A DNA stretch of 64,000 nucleotides from Mercurialis annua. Lineage: Eukaryota; Streptophyta; Magnoliopsida; Malpighiales; Euphorbiaceae. The translations under genes and the position numbers were made by a program. The stretch spans positions 27,574,628 to 27,638,627 of the forward strand of contig NC_065576.1 in NCBI RefSeq assembly GCF_937616625.2, given 5' to 3'. Positions 34,601 through 47,520 of this stretch are shown one piece after another. Positions within the stretch are counted from its first letter, which is position 1, and every line of letters starts with the position of its first letter. The notes below the pieces were generated by a model. That model saw only the letters and a list, made by a program, of their open reading frames with translations. It had not been told where the DNA came from and ran no database searches.

Positions 34601-37600
34601 GTAACGTTTGTAAATGTTTGACTTATATCGCTAAAAAGGTGAATCATTTGGATTTGTTTCGTAACGTTTGTGAACGTTTGGCTTAAATCGCTAAAAAAGT
34701 GAAACGTTTGGATTTGTTTCATAACGTCTGTAAACGTTTTGCTTAAATTGCTAAAAAGGTAAAACGCTTGGATTTTTTTCGTAACATTGAAAACGTTTGT
34801 CTTAAATTGTTAAAAACGTGAAACGCTTGGATTTGTTACGTAACGTTTGTAAACGTTTGCTTAAATTGCTAAAAAGGTAAAACATTTGGATTTGTTTCCT
34901 AACCTTTATAAACGTTTGGCTTAAATCGCTAAAAAGGGGAAACTTTGGATTTGTTTCGTAACGTTTGGCTTCAAACGCTAGAAACGTTTTATTTGTTTCG
35001 TTACGTTTGTAAATGTTTGGCATAAATCGCTAAAAAGGTGAAATGTTTGGATTTGTTTCGTAACGTGTTAAACGTTTGCTTTAAATCGCTAAAATGGGGA
35101 AACGTTTGGATTTGTTTCGTAACGTTTGTAAACGTTTGGCTTAAATTGCTAAAAAGATGAAACTTTTGGATTTTTTTCGTAACCTTTGTAAACGTTTGGC
35201 TTAAATTGCTAAAATGGTGAAAAGTTTGGATTTGTTTCGTAACGTTTGTAAACGTTTGGTTTAAATTCCTAAAAAGGTGAAATGCTTGGATCTTTTTCGG
35301 AACGTTTGTAAACGTTTGGCTTAAATTGTGAAAAAGTTGAAACGCTTGGATTTCTTCCGTAACATTTGTAAATGTTTGGCTTAAATTGCTAAATAGGGGA
35401 AACATTTAGTTTTGTTTCGTTATGTTTGTAAACGTTTGGCATAAATCGCTAAAAAGGTGAAACGTTTGGATTTGCTTCGTAACATGTTAAACGTTTGGCT
35501 TAAATTGCTAAAAAGGTGAAACGCTTGGATTTGTTTCGTAACGTTTGTAAACGTTTGGCTTAAATCACTTAAAAAGTGAAATTCTTGGATTTGTTTCGTA
35601 ACATTTGTAAACGTTTGGCTTAAATTTCTAAAAAGGTGAAGCACTTGGGTTTGTTTTGTAACGTTTGTAAACGTTTGGCTTTTACTGCCAAAAAGGTGAA
35701 ACGCTTAGATTTGTTTCGTAACGTTTGTAAACGTTTGGCTTAAATTGCCAAAATTGTGGAACGCTTGGATTTGTTTCGTAATGTTTGTAAACGTTTGATT
35801 TTGTTTCGTAACTTTTGGATTTTTTTCATAACATTTGTAAACGTTTGGCTTAAATCGCTAAAAAAGTGAAATGTTTGGATTTGATTCGTAACGTTTGTAA
35901 ACATTTGGCATTAATCGCTAAAAAGGCGAGAAGTTTTGATTTGTTTCGTAACATTTGTAAATGTTTGGCTTAAATCGCTAAAAAGGGGAAACATTTGGAT
36001 TTTGTTTGGTAACGTTTGTAAACGTTTGGCTTAAATCACTAAAAAGGTGAAACATTTGGATTTGTTTCGTAACGTGTGTGAACGTTTGGCTTAAATCGCT
36101 AAAAAGGTGAAACGCTTGGATTTGTTTCGTAACGTCTGTAAACGTTTGGCTTAAATTTCTAAAAAGGTTAAACGCTTGGATTTTTTTCGTAACGTTTGTA
36201 AACGTTTGGCTCAAATTGCTAAAAAGGTGAAACGCTTGAATTTGTTTCGTAACGTTTGTAGACGTTTGGCTTAAATTGCTAAAAAGGTAAAACATTTGGA
36301 TTTGTTTCCTAACCTTTGTAAACGTTAGGCTTAAATCGCTAAAAAGGGGAAACGTTTGGATTTGTTTCGTAACGTTTGTAAACGTTTGGCTTCAATCGCT
36401 AAAAAAGAGAAACGTTTGGATTTGTTTCGTAACGTTTGTAAACGTTTGGCTTCAATCGCTAAAAAGGCGAAACGTTTGGATTTGTTTCGTTGCATTTGTA
36501 AACGTCTGGCATAAATCACTAAAAAGGTGAAATGTTTGGATTTGTTTCGAAACGTGTTAAACATTTGGCTTAAATCGCTAAAATGGAGAAACGTTTGGCT
36601 TAAATTGCTAAAAAGATGAAACGTTTGGATTTTTTTCATAACCTTTGTAAACGTTTGGCTTAAATTGCTAAAAAGGGGAAACTCTTGGATTTGTTTCGTA
36701 AAATTTATAAACGTTTGGCTTAAATTTCTAAAGAGGTGAAACGCTTGGATTTGTTTCGGAACGTTTGTAAACGTTTGGCTTAAATCGCTAAAAAGGTGAA
36801 ACGTTTGGATTTGTTTAGTTATGTTGTAAACGTTTTGCTTAAATTGCTAAAAAGGTGAAACGATTGGATTTGTTTTGTAACGTTTATAAACGTTTGGCTT
36901 AAATTGCCAAAAAGGTGAAACGCTAGGATTTGTTTCGTTACGTTTGTAAACGTTAGGCTTAAATTGCAAAAAAGGTGAAACTCTTGGTTTTATTTCGTAA
37001 TGTTTGTAAAATTTTGGATTTGTTTCATAACGTTTCTAAACGTTTGGCTTCAATCGCTAAAAAAGTGACACATTTGGATTTTTTTCGTAACGTTTGTAAA
37101 TGTATTGGTTAAATCGCTAAAAAGGAGAAACATTTGGATTAGTTTCGTAACGTTTTAAACGTTACGCTTAAATCGCTAAAATGGGAAAATGTTTGGATTT
37201 GTTTCGTAACGTTTGTAGACGTTTGGCTTAGATCGCTAAAAAGGTGAAACGTTAGGTTTTATTTCGTAATGTTTGTAAACGTTCGGCTTAAATCGGTAAA
37301 AAGGTCGTTTGTAAATGTTTGGCTTAAATTGCTAAAAAGGTTAAACGCTTGGATTTGTTTCGTAACGTTTGTAAACGTTTGGCTTAAATCGCTTAAAAGG
37401 TGAAATTCTTGGATTTGTTTCGTAACGTTTGTAAATGTTTGGCTTAAATTGCTAAAAAGGTGAAACGCTTGGGTTTGTTTTGTAACGTTTGTAAACGTTT
37501 GGCTTAAATTTCTAAGAAGGTGAAACATTTGGATTTGTTTCCTAACCTTTGTAAACGTTTGGCTTAGATTTCTAAAAATGTGAAACATTTGGATTTTTTT

Positions 37601-40600
37601 AGTAATGTTTGTAAACGTTTTGCTTAAACTGCTAAAAAGGTGAAACATTTGGATTTGTTTTGTAACGTTTGTAAACGTTTGGCTTAAATTACTAATAAGG
37701 TGAAATGCTTGGATTTGTTTCGGAAGGATTTGTAAATGTTTGGCTTAAATTGCTATAAAGATGAAATTTTTGGATTTGTTTTGGTAACGTTTGTAAACGT
37801 TTGGCTTAAATCGCTAGAAAGATGAAATGTTTGGATTTGTATTGATAACGTTTGTAAACGTTTGGCTTAAATCGCTAAAAAGGTTAAACATTTGGATTTG
37901 TTTCGTAACGTTTGTAAACGTTTGGCTTAAATCGCTAAAAAAGTGTGACGCTTGGATTTGTTTCGTAACGTTTGTAAACGTTTGGCTTAAATTGCTAAAA
38001 AGGTGAAACGCTTGGATTTGTTTCTTAACGTTTGCAAACGTCTGGCTTGAATTGTTAAAAAGGTGAATCATTTGGATTTGTTTCCTAACCTTTGTAAATG
38101 TTTGGCTTAAATCGCTAAAAAGGGAAAACGTTTAGATTTGTTTCATAACGTTTGTAAACGTTTGGCTTAAATTTCTAAAATGGTGAAACGCTTGGATTTG
38201 TTTCGTAACGTTTGTAAACCTTTGGTTTTGTTTGGTAACGTTTGGATTTGTTTCGTAACGTTTGTAAACGTTTGGCTTAAATCGCTAAAAAGGTGAAACG
38301 TTTGGATTTGTTTCGTAACGTTTGTAAACCTTTGGTTTTGTTTGGTAACGTTTGGATTTGTTTCGTAACGTTTGTAAACCTTTGGTTTTGTTTGGTAACG
38401 TTTGGATTTGTTTCGTAACGTTTGTAAACGTTTGGCTTAAATCGCTAAAAAGGTGAAACGTTTGGATTTGTTTCGTAACGTTCGTAAACGTTTGGCTTAA
38501 ATTGCTAAAAAGGTGAAACGCTTGAATTTATTTCGTAAAGTTTGTAAACGTTTGGCATAAATTCCTAAAAAGGTGAAACACTTGAATTTGTTTCGGAACG
38601 TTTGTAAACGTTTGGCATAAATTGCTAAAAAGGTGAAACACTTGGATTTGTTTCGTAACATTTGTAAACGTTTCGCTTAAATTACTAAAAAGGGTAAACA
38701 CGTCGTTTTATTTCGTAACGTTTGTAAAGGTTTGGCTTAAATCGCTAAAAAAATGAAACGTTTGGATTTGTTTCATAACAATTTAAATGTTTGGTGTTGT
38801 TTCGTAACATTTGTGAACGTTTGACTTAAATAGCTAAAAAGGTGAAATGTTTGGATTTGTTTCGTAATATTTGTAAACATTTGGCTTAAATTGCTAAAAA
38901 GGCGAAACGTTTGGATTTGTTTCGTAACGTTTGTAAACATGTGTCTTAAATTGCTAAAAAGGTGAAACGTTTGGATTTGTTTCGTAATGTTTGTAAATGT
39001 TTGGCTTAAATCGCTAAAAAGGTGAAATGTTAGCATTTGTTTTGTAACGTTTGTAAACGTTTGGCTTAAATCGCTAAAAAGGTGAAACCTTTGGTTTTGT
39101 TTCGTAATGTTTGTAAACGTTTGGCTTAAATAGTTAAAAAGGGGAAGCGCTTGAATTTATTTCGTAACGATTGTAAACGTTTGGCATAAATTACTAAAAA
39201 GGTGAAACATTTGGATTTGTTTCATAACCTTTGTAAATGTTTGGCTTAAATAGCTAAAAAAGGGAAACGTTTGGATTTGTTTTGTACCGTTTGTAAACGT
39301 TTTCCTTATATTGCTAAAAAGGTGAAACGCTTGGATTTGTTTCCTTATGTTTGTAAACGTTTGGGTGAAATTGCTAAAAAGGTGAAACGCTTGGATTTGT
39401 TTCTTAATGTTAATAAACGTTTGGCTTAAATTGCCAAAAAGGTGTAACGCGTGGATTTGTTTCGTAACGTTTGTAAACCATTGGTTTTGTTTTGTAACGT
39501 TTGGATTTGTTTCTTAACGTTTGTAAACGTTTGGCTTAAATCGCTAAAAAGGTGAAACGTTTGGATTTTTGGGTAACGTTTGTAAACATTTGGCTTAAAG
39601 CACTAAAAAGGTGAAATATTTTAATTTGTTTCGTAACGTTTGTATTTGTTTCGTAACGTTTATAAACGTTTGGCTTAAATCGCTGAAAAGAACAAACGTT
39701 TGGATTTGTTTCGTAACATTTGTAAATGTTTGGCTTAAATGGCTAAAAAGGTGAAACGTTTGGATTTTTTTGGTAACGTTGGTAAACGTTTGGCTTAAAT
39801 CGCTAAAAAGGTGAAACATTTGGATTTGTTTCGAAACGTTTGGATTTGTTTTGTAACATTTGTCAACATATGGCTTAAATCACTAAAAAGGCGAAACTTT
39901 TGGATTTGTTTCGTGACATTTGTAAATGTATGGCTTAAATCGCTAGAAAGATGAAACGTTTGATTTTGTTTTGGCAACGTTTGTGAACGTTTGGCTTAAA
40001 TCGCTAAAAAGGTGACACGCTTGGATTTGTTTCGTAATGTTTGTCAACGTTTCGCTTAAATTGCTAAAAAGGTGAAACGCTTGGATTTGTTTCGTAACAT
40101 CTGTAATCGTTTGGCTTAAGTTGCTAAAAAGGTGAAACACATGGATTTGTTTCGTAACGTTTGTAAACTTTTGGCTTAAATTACTAAAGAGGTCAAATAT
40201 TTGGATTTGTTTCCTAACCTTTGTAAAAGTTTGGCTTAAATCGCTAAAAAGGGGAAACCTTTTGATTTGTTTCGATATGTTTGTAAACGTTTGGCTTCAA
40301 TTGCTATAAAGGCGAAACATTTGGATTTGTTTCGTAACGTTTATAAATGTTTGGCTTCAATCGCTGAAAAAGTGAAATGTTTGTATTTGTTTTGTTACAT
40401 TTGTAAACGTTTGGCTTAAATTCCTATAAAGGTGAAACGCTTGGATTTGTTTCGAAACGTTAGTAAACATTTGCCTTAAATTGCTAAAAAGGTGAAACGC
40501 TTGGATTTGTTTCGTAACATTTGTAAACGTTTGGCTTAAATTGCTAAAAAAGTGAAACGGTTAGTTTTGTTTCGTAACGTTTGTAAAGGTTTGGCTTAAA

Positions 40601-43600
40601 TAGCTAAAAATGTGAAACGTTTGGATTTGTTTCGTAACGATTTAAACGTTTGGTTTTGTTTTGTAACTTTGGTAAACGTTTGGCTTTAATAGCCAAAAAG
40701 GTGAAACATTTGGATTTGTTTCGTAACGTTTGTAAACGTTTTGCTTAAATTGCTATAAAGAAGAAACGTTTGAATTTGTTTCGTAACTTTTATAAACATT
40801 TGGCTTAAATCGCTAAAAAGGTCAAACATTTGGATTTTTCGTAACGTTTGTAAATGTTCGGCTTAAATCGCTAGAAAGGTGAAACGTTTGGATTTGTTTT
40901 GCAACGTTTGTAAACGTTTGGCTTAAATCACTAAAAAGATGAAACGTTTGGTTTTGTTTCGTAACGTTTGTAAACGTTTGGCTTAAATTGTGAAAGAGGT
41001 GAAACGCTTGATTTGTTTCGTAACATTTGTAAACGTTTGGCTTAAATTACTAAAAGGGTGAAACATTTGGATTTGTTTCATAACCTTTGTAAATGTTTGG
41101 CTTAAATCGCTAAAAAGGTGAAACGTTTGGATTTGTTTCGTACCGTGTGTAAACATTTCGCTTAAATTTCTAAAAAGGTGAAACGCTTGGATTTGTTTTG
41201 TTACGTTTGTAAACGTTTGGCTTAAATTGCTAAAATGGTGAAATGCTTGGAGTTGTTTCGTAGCGTTTGTAAACGTTTGGCTTAAATTGCTAAAAAGGTG
41301 AAATGTTTGGATTTGTATCGTAACTTTTTTAAACGGTTGGCTTAAATCACTAAAAAGGTAATACGCCTGGATTTGTTTCGAAAGGTCTGTAAACGTATGG
41401 CTTAAATCGCTAAAAAGGTGAAACGTTTGGATTCATTTCGGAACGTGTGTAAACGTTTGGCTTAAATCGCTAAAAAGGTGAAATGTTTGGATTTGTTCCG
41501 TAACGTTTGTTAACGTTTGGCTTAAATCGCTAAAAAGGTGAAACGTTGGTTTTGTTTCGTAACGTTTGTAAATGTTTGGCTTAAATCGCTAAAAAGGGGA
41601 AACGTTTGGATTTGTTTCGTAACGTTTTTAAGCGTTTGTTTTAAATTGCTAAAAAGGTGAAACGTATGGATTTGTTTCGTAACGTTTGTAAAGGTTTGGC
41701 TTAAATATCTAAAAAGGATTTTGTAATGTTTTAAACGTTTGGATTAGTTTTGTAACGTTTGTAAACGTTTTGCTTAAAATCGCTAAAAAGGTGAAACGTT
41801 TGGATTTAAATTGCTAAAAAGGTGAAAAAATTGGATTTGTTTCGTAACGTTTGTAAACGTAAAGCTTAAATCGCTAAAAAGGTGAAACTTTTGGATTTGT
41901 TTTGTAATGTTTGTAAACGTTTGGCTTATATTGCTAAAAAGGTGAAACATTTGGTTTTGTTTCGTAACGTTTGTAAACGTTTGGGTTAACTTGCTAAAAA
42001 GGTCAAAAGCTTAGATTTGTTTCGTAGCGTTTGTAAACATTTGGCTTAAATCCCAAAAAAGTTAAATATTTGAATTTGTTTTGTAACATTTCTAAACATT
42101 CAGCTTAAATTGCTAAAAAGGAGAACGTTTGATTTTGTTTCATAAAATTTGTAAACGTTGGGCTTAAATCGCTAAAAAGGGGAAACATTTGTATTTGTTT
42201 CGTAACGTTTGTAAACTTTTGGCTTAAATTGCTAGATAGGTGAAACGTTTGGATTTATTTCATAACATTTTTAAAGGATTGGTTTTGTTTCGTAATGTTT
42301 GTAAACGTTTGGCTTAAATCGCTAAAAAGGTGAAACGCTTGGATTTGTTTCGTCACATTTGTAAACGTTTGGCTAAATTGCTAAAAAGGCGAAACATTTG
42401 GATTTGTTTCGTAACGTTTGTAAACGTTTGGCTTAAATCGTTAAAAAGGTGAAACGTTTGGATTTGTTTCGCAACGTTTGTAAACGTTTGGCTTCAATCG
42501 CTAAAAAGGTGAAAAATTTGAAATTTCGTAACGTTTGTAAACGTTTGGCTTAAATTGCTGAAAAGGTGAAATGCTTGGATTTGTTTCGTAACGTTTGTAA
42601 ACGTTTAGCTTAAATCTCTAAAATGGGGAAACATTTGGAGTTGTTTCAAAACGTTTGTAAATGTGTGGCTTCAATTGCGAAAAATATCAAACGTTTGGAT
42701 TTGTTTCGTAACATTTTAAACGTTAGCTTAAATTGCTAAAATGGGGAAACATTTGGTTTTGTTTCGTAACGTTTGTAAACGTTTGCCTTAAATCGCTAAA
42801 AAGGTGAAACGTTTGGATTTGTTTCGTAACGTTGTAAACGTTTGGCATATATTTCTAAAAAGGTGAAACGCTTGGATTTGTTTCGTAACGTTTGTAAACG
42901 TTTAGCTTAAATCACTAAAAAGGTGAAACGTTTGGATTTATTTCGTAATGTTTGTAAACGTTTGGCTTCAATCGCAAAAAAAGGTAAAACGTTTGGATTT
43001 GTTTCGTAAAGTTTGTAAACGTTTGGCTTATATCGCTAAAATGGGGAAACGTTTGGATTCGTTTTGTAACGTTTGTAAACGTTTGGCTTAAATCATTAAA
43101 AAGGGGAAACTTTTGGATTTGTTTCATAACGTTTGTAAACATTTGGCTTAAATCGCTAAAACAAGGAAATGTTTGGATTTGTTTCGTAACGTTTGTAAAC
43201 ATTTGGATTTGTTTCGTAACGTTTGTAAACGTTTTGTTTTGTTTCGTAACGTTTATAAACGTTTGGCTTAAATCGCTAAAATGGGGAAACATTTGGATTT
43301 GTTTCTTAATGTTTGTAAACGTTTGGCTTCAATCGCTAAAAAGATGAAACGTTTGGATTTATTTCGTAACGTTTTAAACGTTTAGCTTAAATTGCTAAAA
43401 AGGTGACACATTTGGATTTGTTTCGTAACGTTTGTAAACGTTTAGCTTAAATTGCTAAAAAGGTGAAACGTTTGGATTTGTTTCGTAGCGTTTCGAAACG
43501 TTTGGTTTTGTTTTTTAACGTTTGTAAACGTTTGGTTTTGTTTCGTAACATTTGTAAACTTTTGGCTTCAATCGCTAATAAGGTGAAACCCTTGGATTTG

Positions 43601-43770
43601 TTTCGTAACGTCTTAAAATATTTGATTTTGTTACGTAACATTTGTAAATGTTTGGATTTGTTTCGTAACATTTGTAAACGTTTGGATTTGTTTCGTAACA
43701 TTTTAAATGTTTGGTGAAACGTTTGGATTTGTTTGTAAACGTTCGGTTTTGTTTCGTAACGTTTCTAAAC
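31615..43770 (+). repeat. Diverged satellite, weak higher-order structure
   Basis: About 12 kb of monomers in one orientation. 32.0-33.1 kb resembles the HOR B short unit at lower identity. The GTGTTAAACG deletion type recurs near 35065 and 36555. 38.5-39.6 kb is a worn HOR A copy with its TTTGTAAAGG and AACAATTTAAATG markers (38728, 38777). No period above 60 bp stands out elsewhere. No gene is seen. Confidence 0.8.
38221..38430 (+). repeat. 50-bp variant monomers
   Basis: TTTGGTTTTGTTTGGTAACG begins at 38221, 38331 and 38381, followed each time by TTTGGATTTGTTTCGTAACG. The last two copies are 50 bp apart and the first is separated from them by one 60-bp monomer. The GCTAAAAAGG half is missing. 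This is a small, locally amplified short monomer. Confidence 0.85.
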
Positions 43771-44650
43771 GGTTACAAATGTTACAAAACAAATCCAAAT
43801 GTTTCACCTTTGTAGCAATTTTAGCCAAACGTTTACAAATGTTACGAAACAACCAAACGTTTAAAACGTTATGAAACAAATCCAAACATTTCACCTATTT
43901 ATCGATTTAAGCCAAACGTTTGCAAACGTTACGAAACAAAACCAAACATTTACAAAGGTTATGAAACAAAACCAAACGTTTCACCTTTTTAACGATTTAA
44001 GCCAAACATTTACAAACATTACGGAACAAAAACATACGTTTCAATTTTTTGCGATTTAAGCCAAAAGTTTACAAGCGTTACGGAACGAAAACAAACTTTT
44101 CAAACGTTACGAAACCAATCCAAAAGTTTCACCTTTTTAGCGATTTAAGCCAAACGTTTACAAACGTTACTAAACAAAACCAAACGTTTACAAATGTTAC
44201 GAAATAAAACAAAATGTTTCAAAACGTTACGAAACAAATCCAAACGTTTCCCCTTTTTATGGATTTAAGCCAAACGTTTACAAACGTTACGAAACAAAAC
44301 CAAATGTTTACAAACGTTAAGAAACAAATCCAAGCGATTTACCTTTTTAGCGATTTAATCCAAACGTTTACAAAGGTAACGAAACAAATCCAAAACGTTT
44401 CACATTTTTATTGATTTAAGCCAAACATTTACAAACATTGCGAAACAAAGCCAATAGTTACAAACGTTACGAAAATAATCCAAGCGTTTAACCTTTAATC
44501 CAAACGTTTATAAACGTTACGAAACAAATCCAAATGTTTCCCCATTTTAGAGATTTAGGCCAAACGTTTAAAGCGTTACGAAACAAATCCAAACGATTTA
44601 AGCCAAACTTTACAAAGTTTCAAAACAAATCCAAACGTTTACAAAGTTAC
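43771..44650 (-). repeat. Inverted satellite segment, about 880 bp
   Basis: Here the + strand reads the reverse complement of the monomer (CCAAACGTTTACAAACGTTACG and TTTTTAGCGATTTAAG forms) for about 15 monomers before switching back near 44651. It is the first orientation change in the window. The flanking + and inner - monomers could pair. Confidence 0.93.
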
Positions 44651-45660
44651 AACGTTTGGATTTGTTTCGTAACTTTTGCAAATGTTTGGCTCAACTCGCT
44701 AAAAAGGTCAAACGTTCGGTTTTGTGTCGTAACGTTTGTAAACGTTTGGCTTTCCCCATTTTAGCGATTTGGCTCAACGTTTGGATTTGTTTCGTAGCGT
44801 TTGTAAACGTTTGGCTTCAATCACTAAAAAGGTGAAATGTTTGGATTTGTTTCGTAACGTTTACAAACGTTTGGCTTCAATCACTAAAAAGGTGAAAAGT
44901 TTGGATTTGTTTCGTAACGTTTGTATACCATTTGGCTTAAATCGCTAAAAAGGTGAACGTTTGGTTTTGTTTCGTAGCGTTTGCAAACGTTCGGCTTCCA
45001 TCACTAAAACGGTAAAATATTTTGTTTTGCTTCGTAACGTTTGTAAATGTTTGGCTTGGATTTGTTTCGTAATGTTTGTAAACGTTTGGCTTAAATTGCT
45101 AAAATGGGGAAACGTTTGGATTTTTTTCGTAATGCTTATAAACGTTTGGCTTAAATTGCTAAAAAGGTGAAACATTTGGAATTGTTTCGTAACGTTTGTA
45201 AGCGTTTGGCTTAAATCGCTAAAAAGGGGAATCGTTTGGATTTATTTCGTAACGTTTGTAAATGTTTGGCTTAACTCGCTAAAAAGGGGAAACACTTGGA
45301 TTTGTTTCGTAACGTTTGTAAACGTTTGGATCAAATTGCTAAAAAGGCGAAACGTTAAGATTTGTTTGTTAAATTTGTAAACGTTTGGCTAAAATCGCTA
45401 CATGGGAAACGTTTGGATTTGTTTCATAATGTTTGTAAACGTTTAGCCTAAATCGCTAAAAAGGTGAAACGTTTGAATTTGTTTTGTAACGTTTGTAAAC
45501 GTGTGACTTAAATTTCTAAAAAGGTGAAACACTTGGATTTGTTTCGAAACGTTTGTAAACGTTTGGCTTAAATCGCTAAAAAGGGGAAACGTTTGGATTT
45601 GTTTCGTAACATTTGTAAACGTTTGGCTTAAATTGCTAAAATGGGAAAACGTTTGGATTT

Positions 45661-47520
45661 GTTTCGTAACGTTTGTAAACGTTTGGCTTTGTTTTGTAAT
45701 GTTTGTAAACCTTTGGTTTAAATCGCTAAATAGGTGAAACATTTGGTTTTATTTTGTAACGTTTTAAACGTTTGGATTTGTTTCTTAGCGTTTTAAACGA
45801 TTGGCTTAAATTGGTCGATTTATAAACGTTTACGAAACAAATCCAAATGTTTCCCGATTTTAGCGATTGAAGCCAAACGTTTACAAACGTTATGAAAAGA
45901 ATCCAAGCGTTTCACCTATTTAGCAATTTAAGCCAAATGTTTACAAGCCTTAAGAAACAAAACCAAACGTTTAAAAAGGTGAAATGTTTGGATATATTTC
46001 GTAACGTTTGAAACCATTTGGCTTAAATCGCTAAAATGGTGGAATGTTTGGTTTTATTTCGTAACATTTGTAAACGTTTGGCTTAGATCGATAAAAAGGT
46101 GAAACATTTTGGTTTCGTAACATTTGTAATCGTTTGGTTTGTAAACTTTTCACATTTTTAGCGATTTAAGCCAAACATTTACAAATGTTACGAAACAAAT
46201 CCAAACGTTTCCCCTTTTTAGCGATTTAAGTCGAACGTTTACAAACGTTACGAAACAAAATTACGATAAAATCCAAACGTTTCACCTTTTTAGCGATTTA
46301 AACCATGTTTACAGACGTTACAAAGCAAATCCAAATGTTTGGCTTAAATCGCTTAAAAGGGGAAACGTTTGGATTTGTTCCATAACGTTTGTAAACGTTT
46401 GGCTTAACTCGCTAAAAAGGTGAAACGTTTGGATTTGTTTCGTAACGTTTGGCTTAAATCGCTAAAAAGGCTAAACGTTTGCATTTGTTTCGTAATAATT
46501 GTAAACGTTTGGCTTATATTGCAAAAAATGTGAAAAGTTTGGATTTTTTTTGTAACATTTTAAATGTTTGGCTTAAATCGCTAAAATGGGGAAACGTTTG
46601 GATTTGTTTCATAACGTTTAAAAAGTTTGGCTTAAATCACTAAAATGGGGAAACATATGGATTTGTTTTGTAACGTTTCTAAACGTTTGGTTTAACTCAC
46701 TAAAAAGGTGAAATGTTTGGTTTTGTTTCGTAATGTTTTAAACGTTTGGATTTGTTTCATAACGTTTCTAAATGTATGGTTTAAATTGCTAAAACTTGAG
46801 AAGTTTGGATTTGTTTCGTAACGTTTTAAACGTTTGGTTTTATTTCGTAACATTTATAAACGTTCTGCTTAAATCGCTAAAAAGGTGAAACATTTGGATT
46901 TGTTTCGTAACGTTTGTAAACGTTTGGCTTAAATAGCTAAAAATGTGAAACGTTTGGATTTGTTTCGTAATGTTTGTAAACCTTTGGCTTAAATCGCTAA
47001 AAAGGCGAAACGTTTGGATTTGTTTCGTAACGTTTGGATTAAATCGTTAAAAATGGGAAACTTTTGGATTTGTTTCGTAACGTTTGTAAATGTTTGGCTT
47101 AAATCGCTAAAAGGGGAAACGTTTTGATTGGTTTCGTAACGTTTGTAAACGTTTGGCTTAAATCGCTCAAAAGGGAAAACGTTTGGATTTGTTTCGTAAC
47201 GTTTGTAAACGTTTGGCTTAAATTGCTAAAATGGGGAAACGTTTGGATTTGTTTCGTAACTCTTGTAAACGTCTGGCTTAAATCGCAATAAAGTGGAAAC
47301 CGTTGGATTTGTTTCGTAACGTTTGTAAACGTTTGGCTTTGTTTTGTAACTTTTGTAAACGTTTAGCTTACATCGCTATAAAGGTGAAACGTTTGGAATT
47401 GTTTCATAACGTTTGTAAACGTTTGGCTTAAATCGGTAAAAAGGGGAAACGTTTGGATTTATTTCGTAACTTTTGTAAATGTTTGGCTTAAATCGTTAAA
47501 AAGGGGAAACGCTTGGATTT
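45661..47520 (+). repeat. HOR C, copy 1 (1860 bp)
   Basis: 45661-47340 recurs at 47521-49200 at a constant 1860-bp offset (31 x 60). Line-by-line comparison shows 10 substitutions and no indels in 1680 bp (0.6%). The last 180 bp (47341-47520) is three monomers outside the duplicated stretch. The unit contains two inverted segments, 45815-45972 and 46146-46340. Confidence 0.93.

Noticed and set aside
43447..44764. Overlapping open frames on both strands around the inverted segment
   Set aside because: They follow the satellite orientation switch exactly and have the same 20-residue period; they are repeat artefacts.
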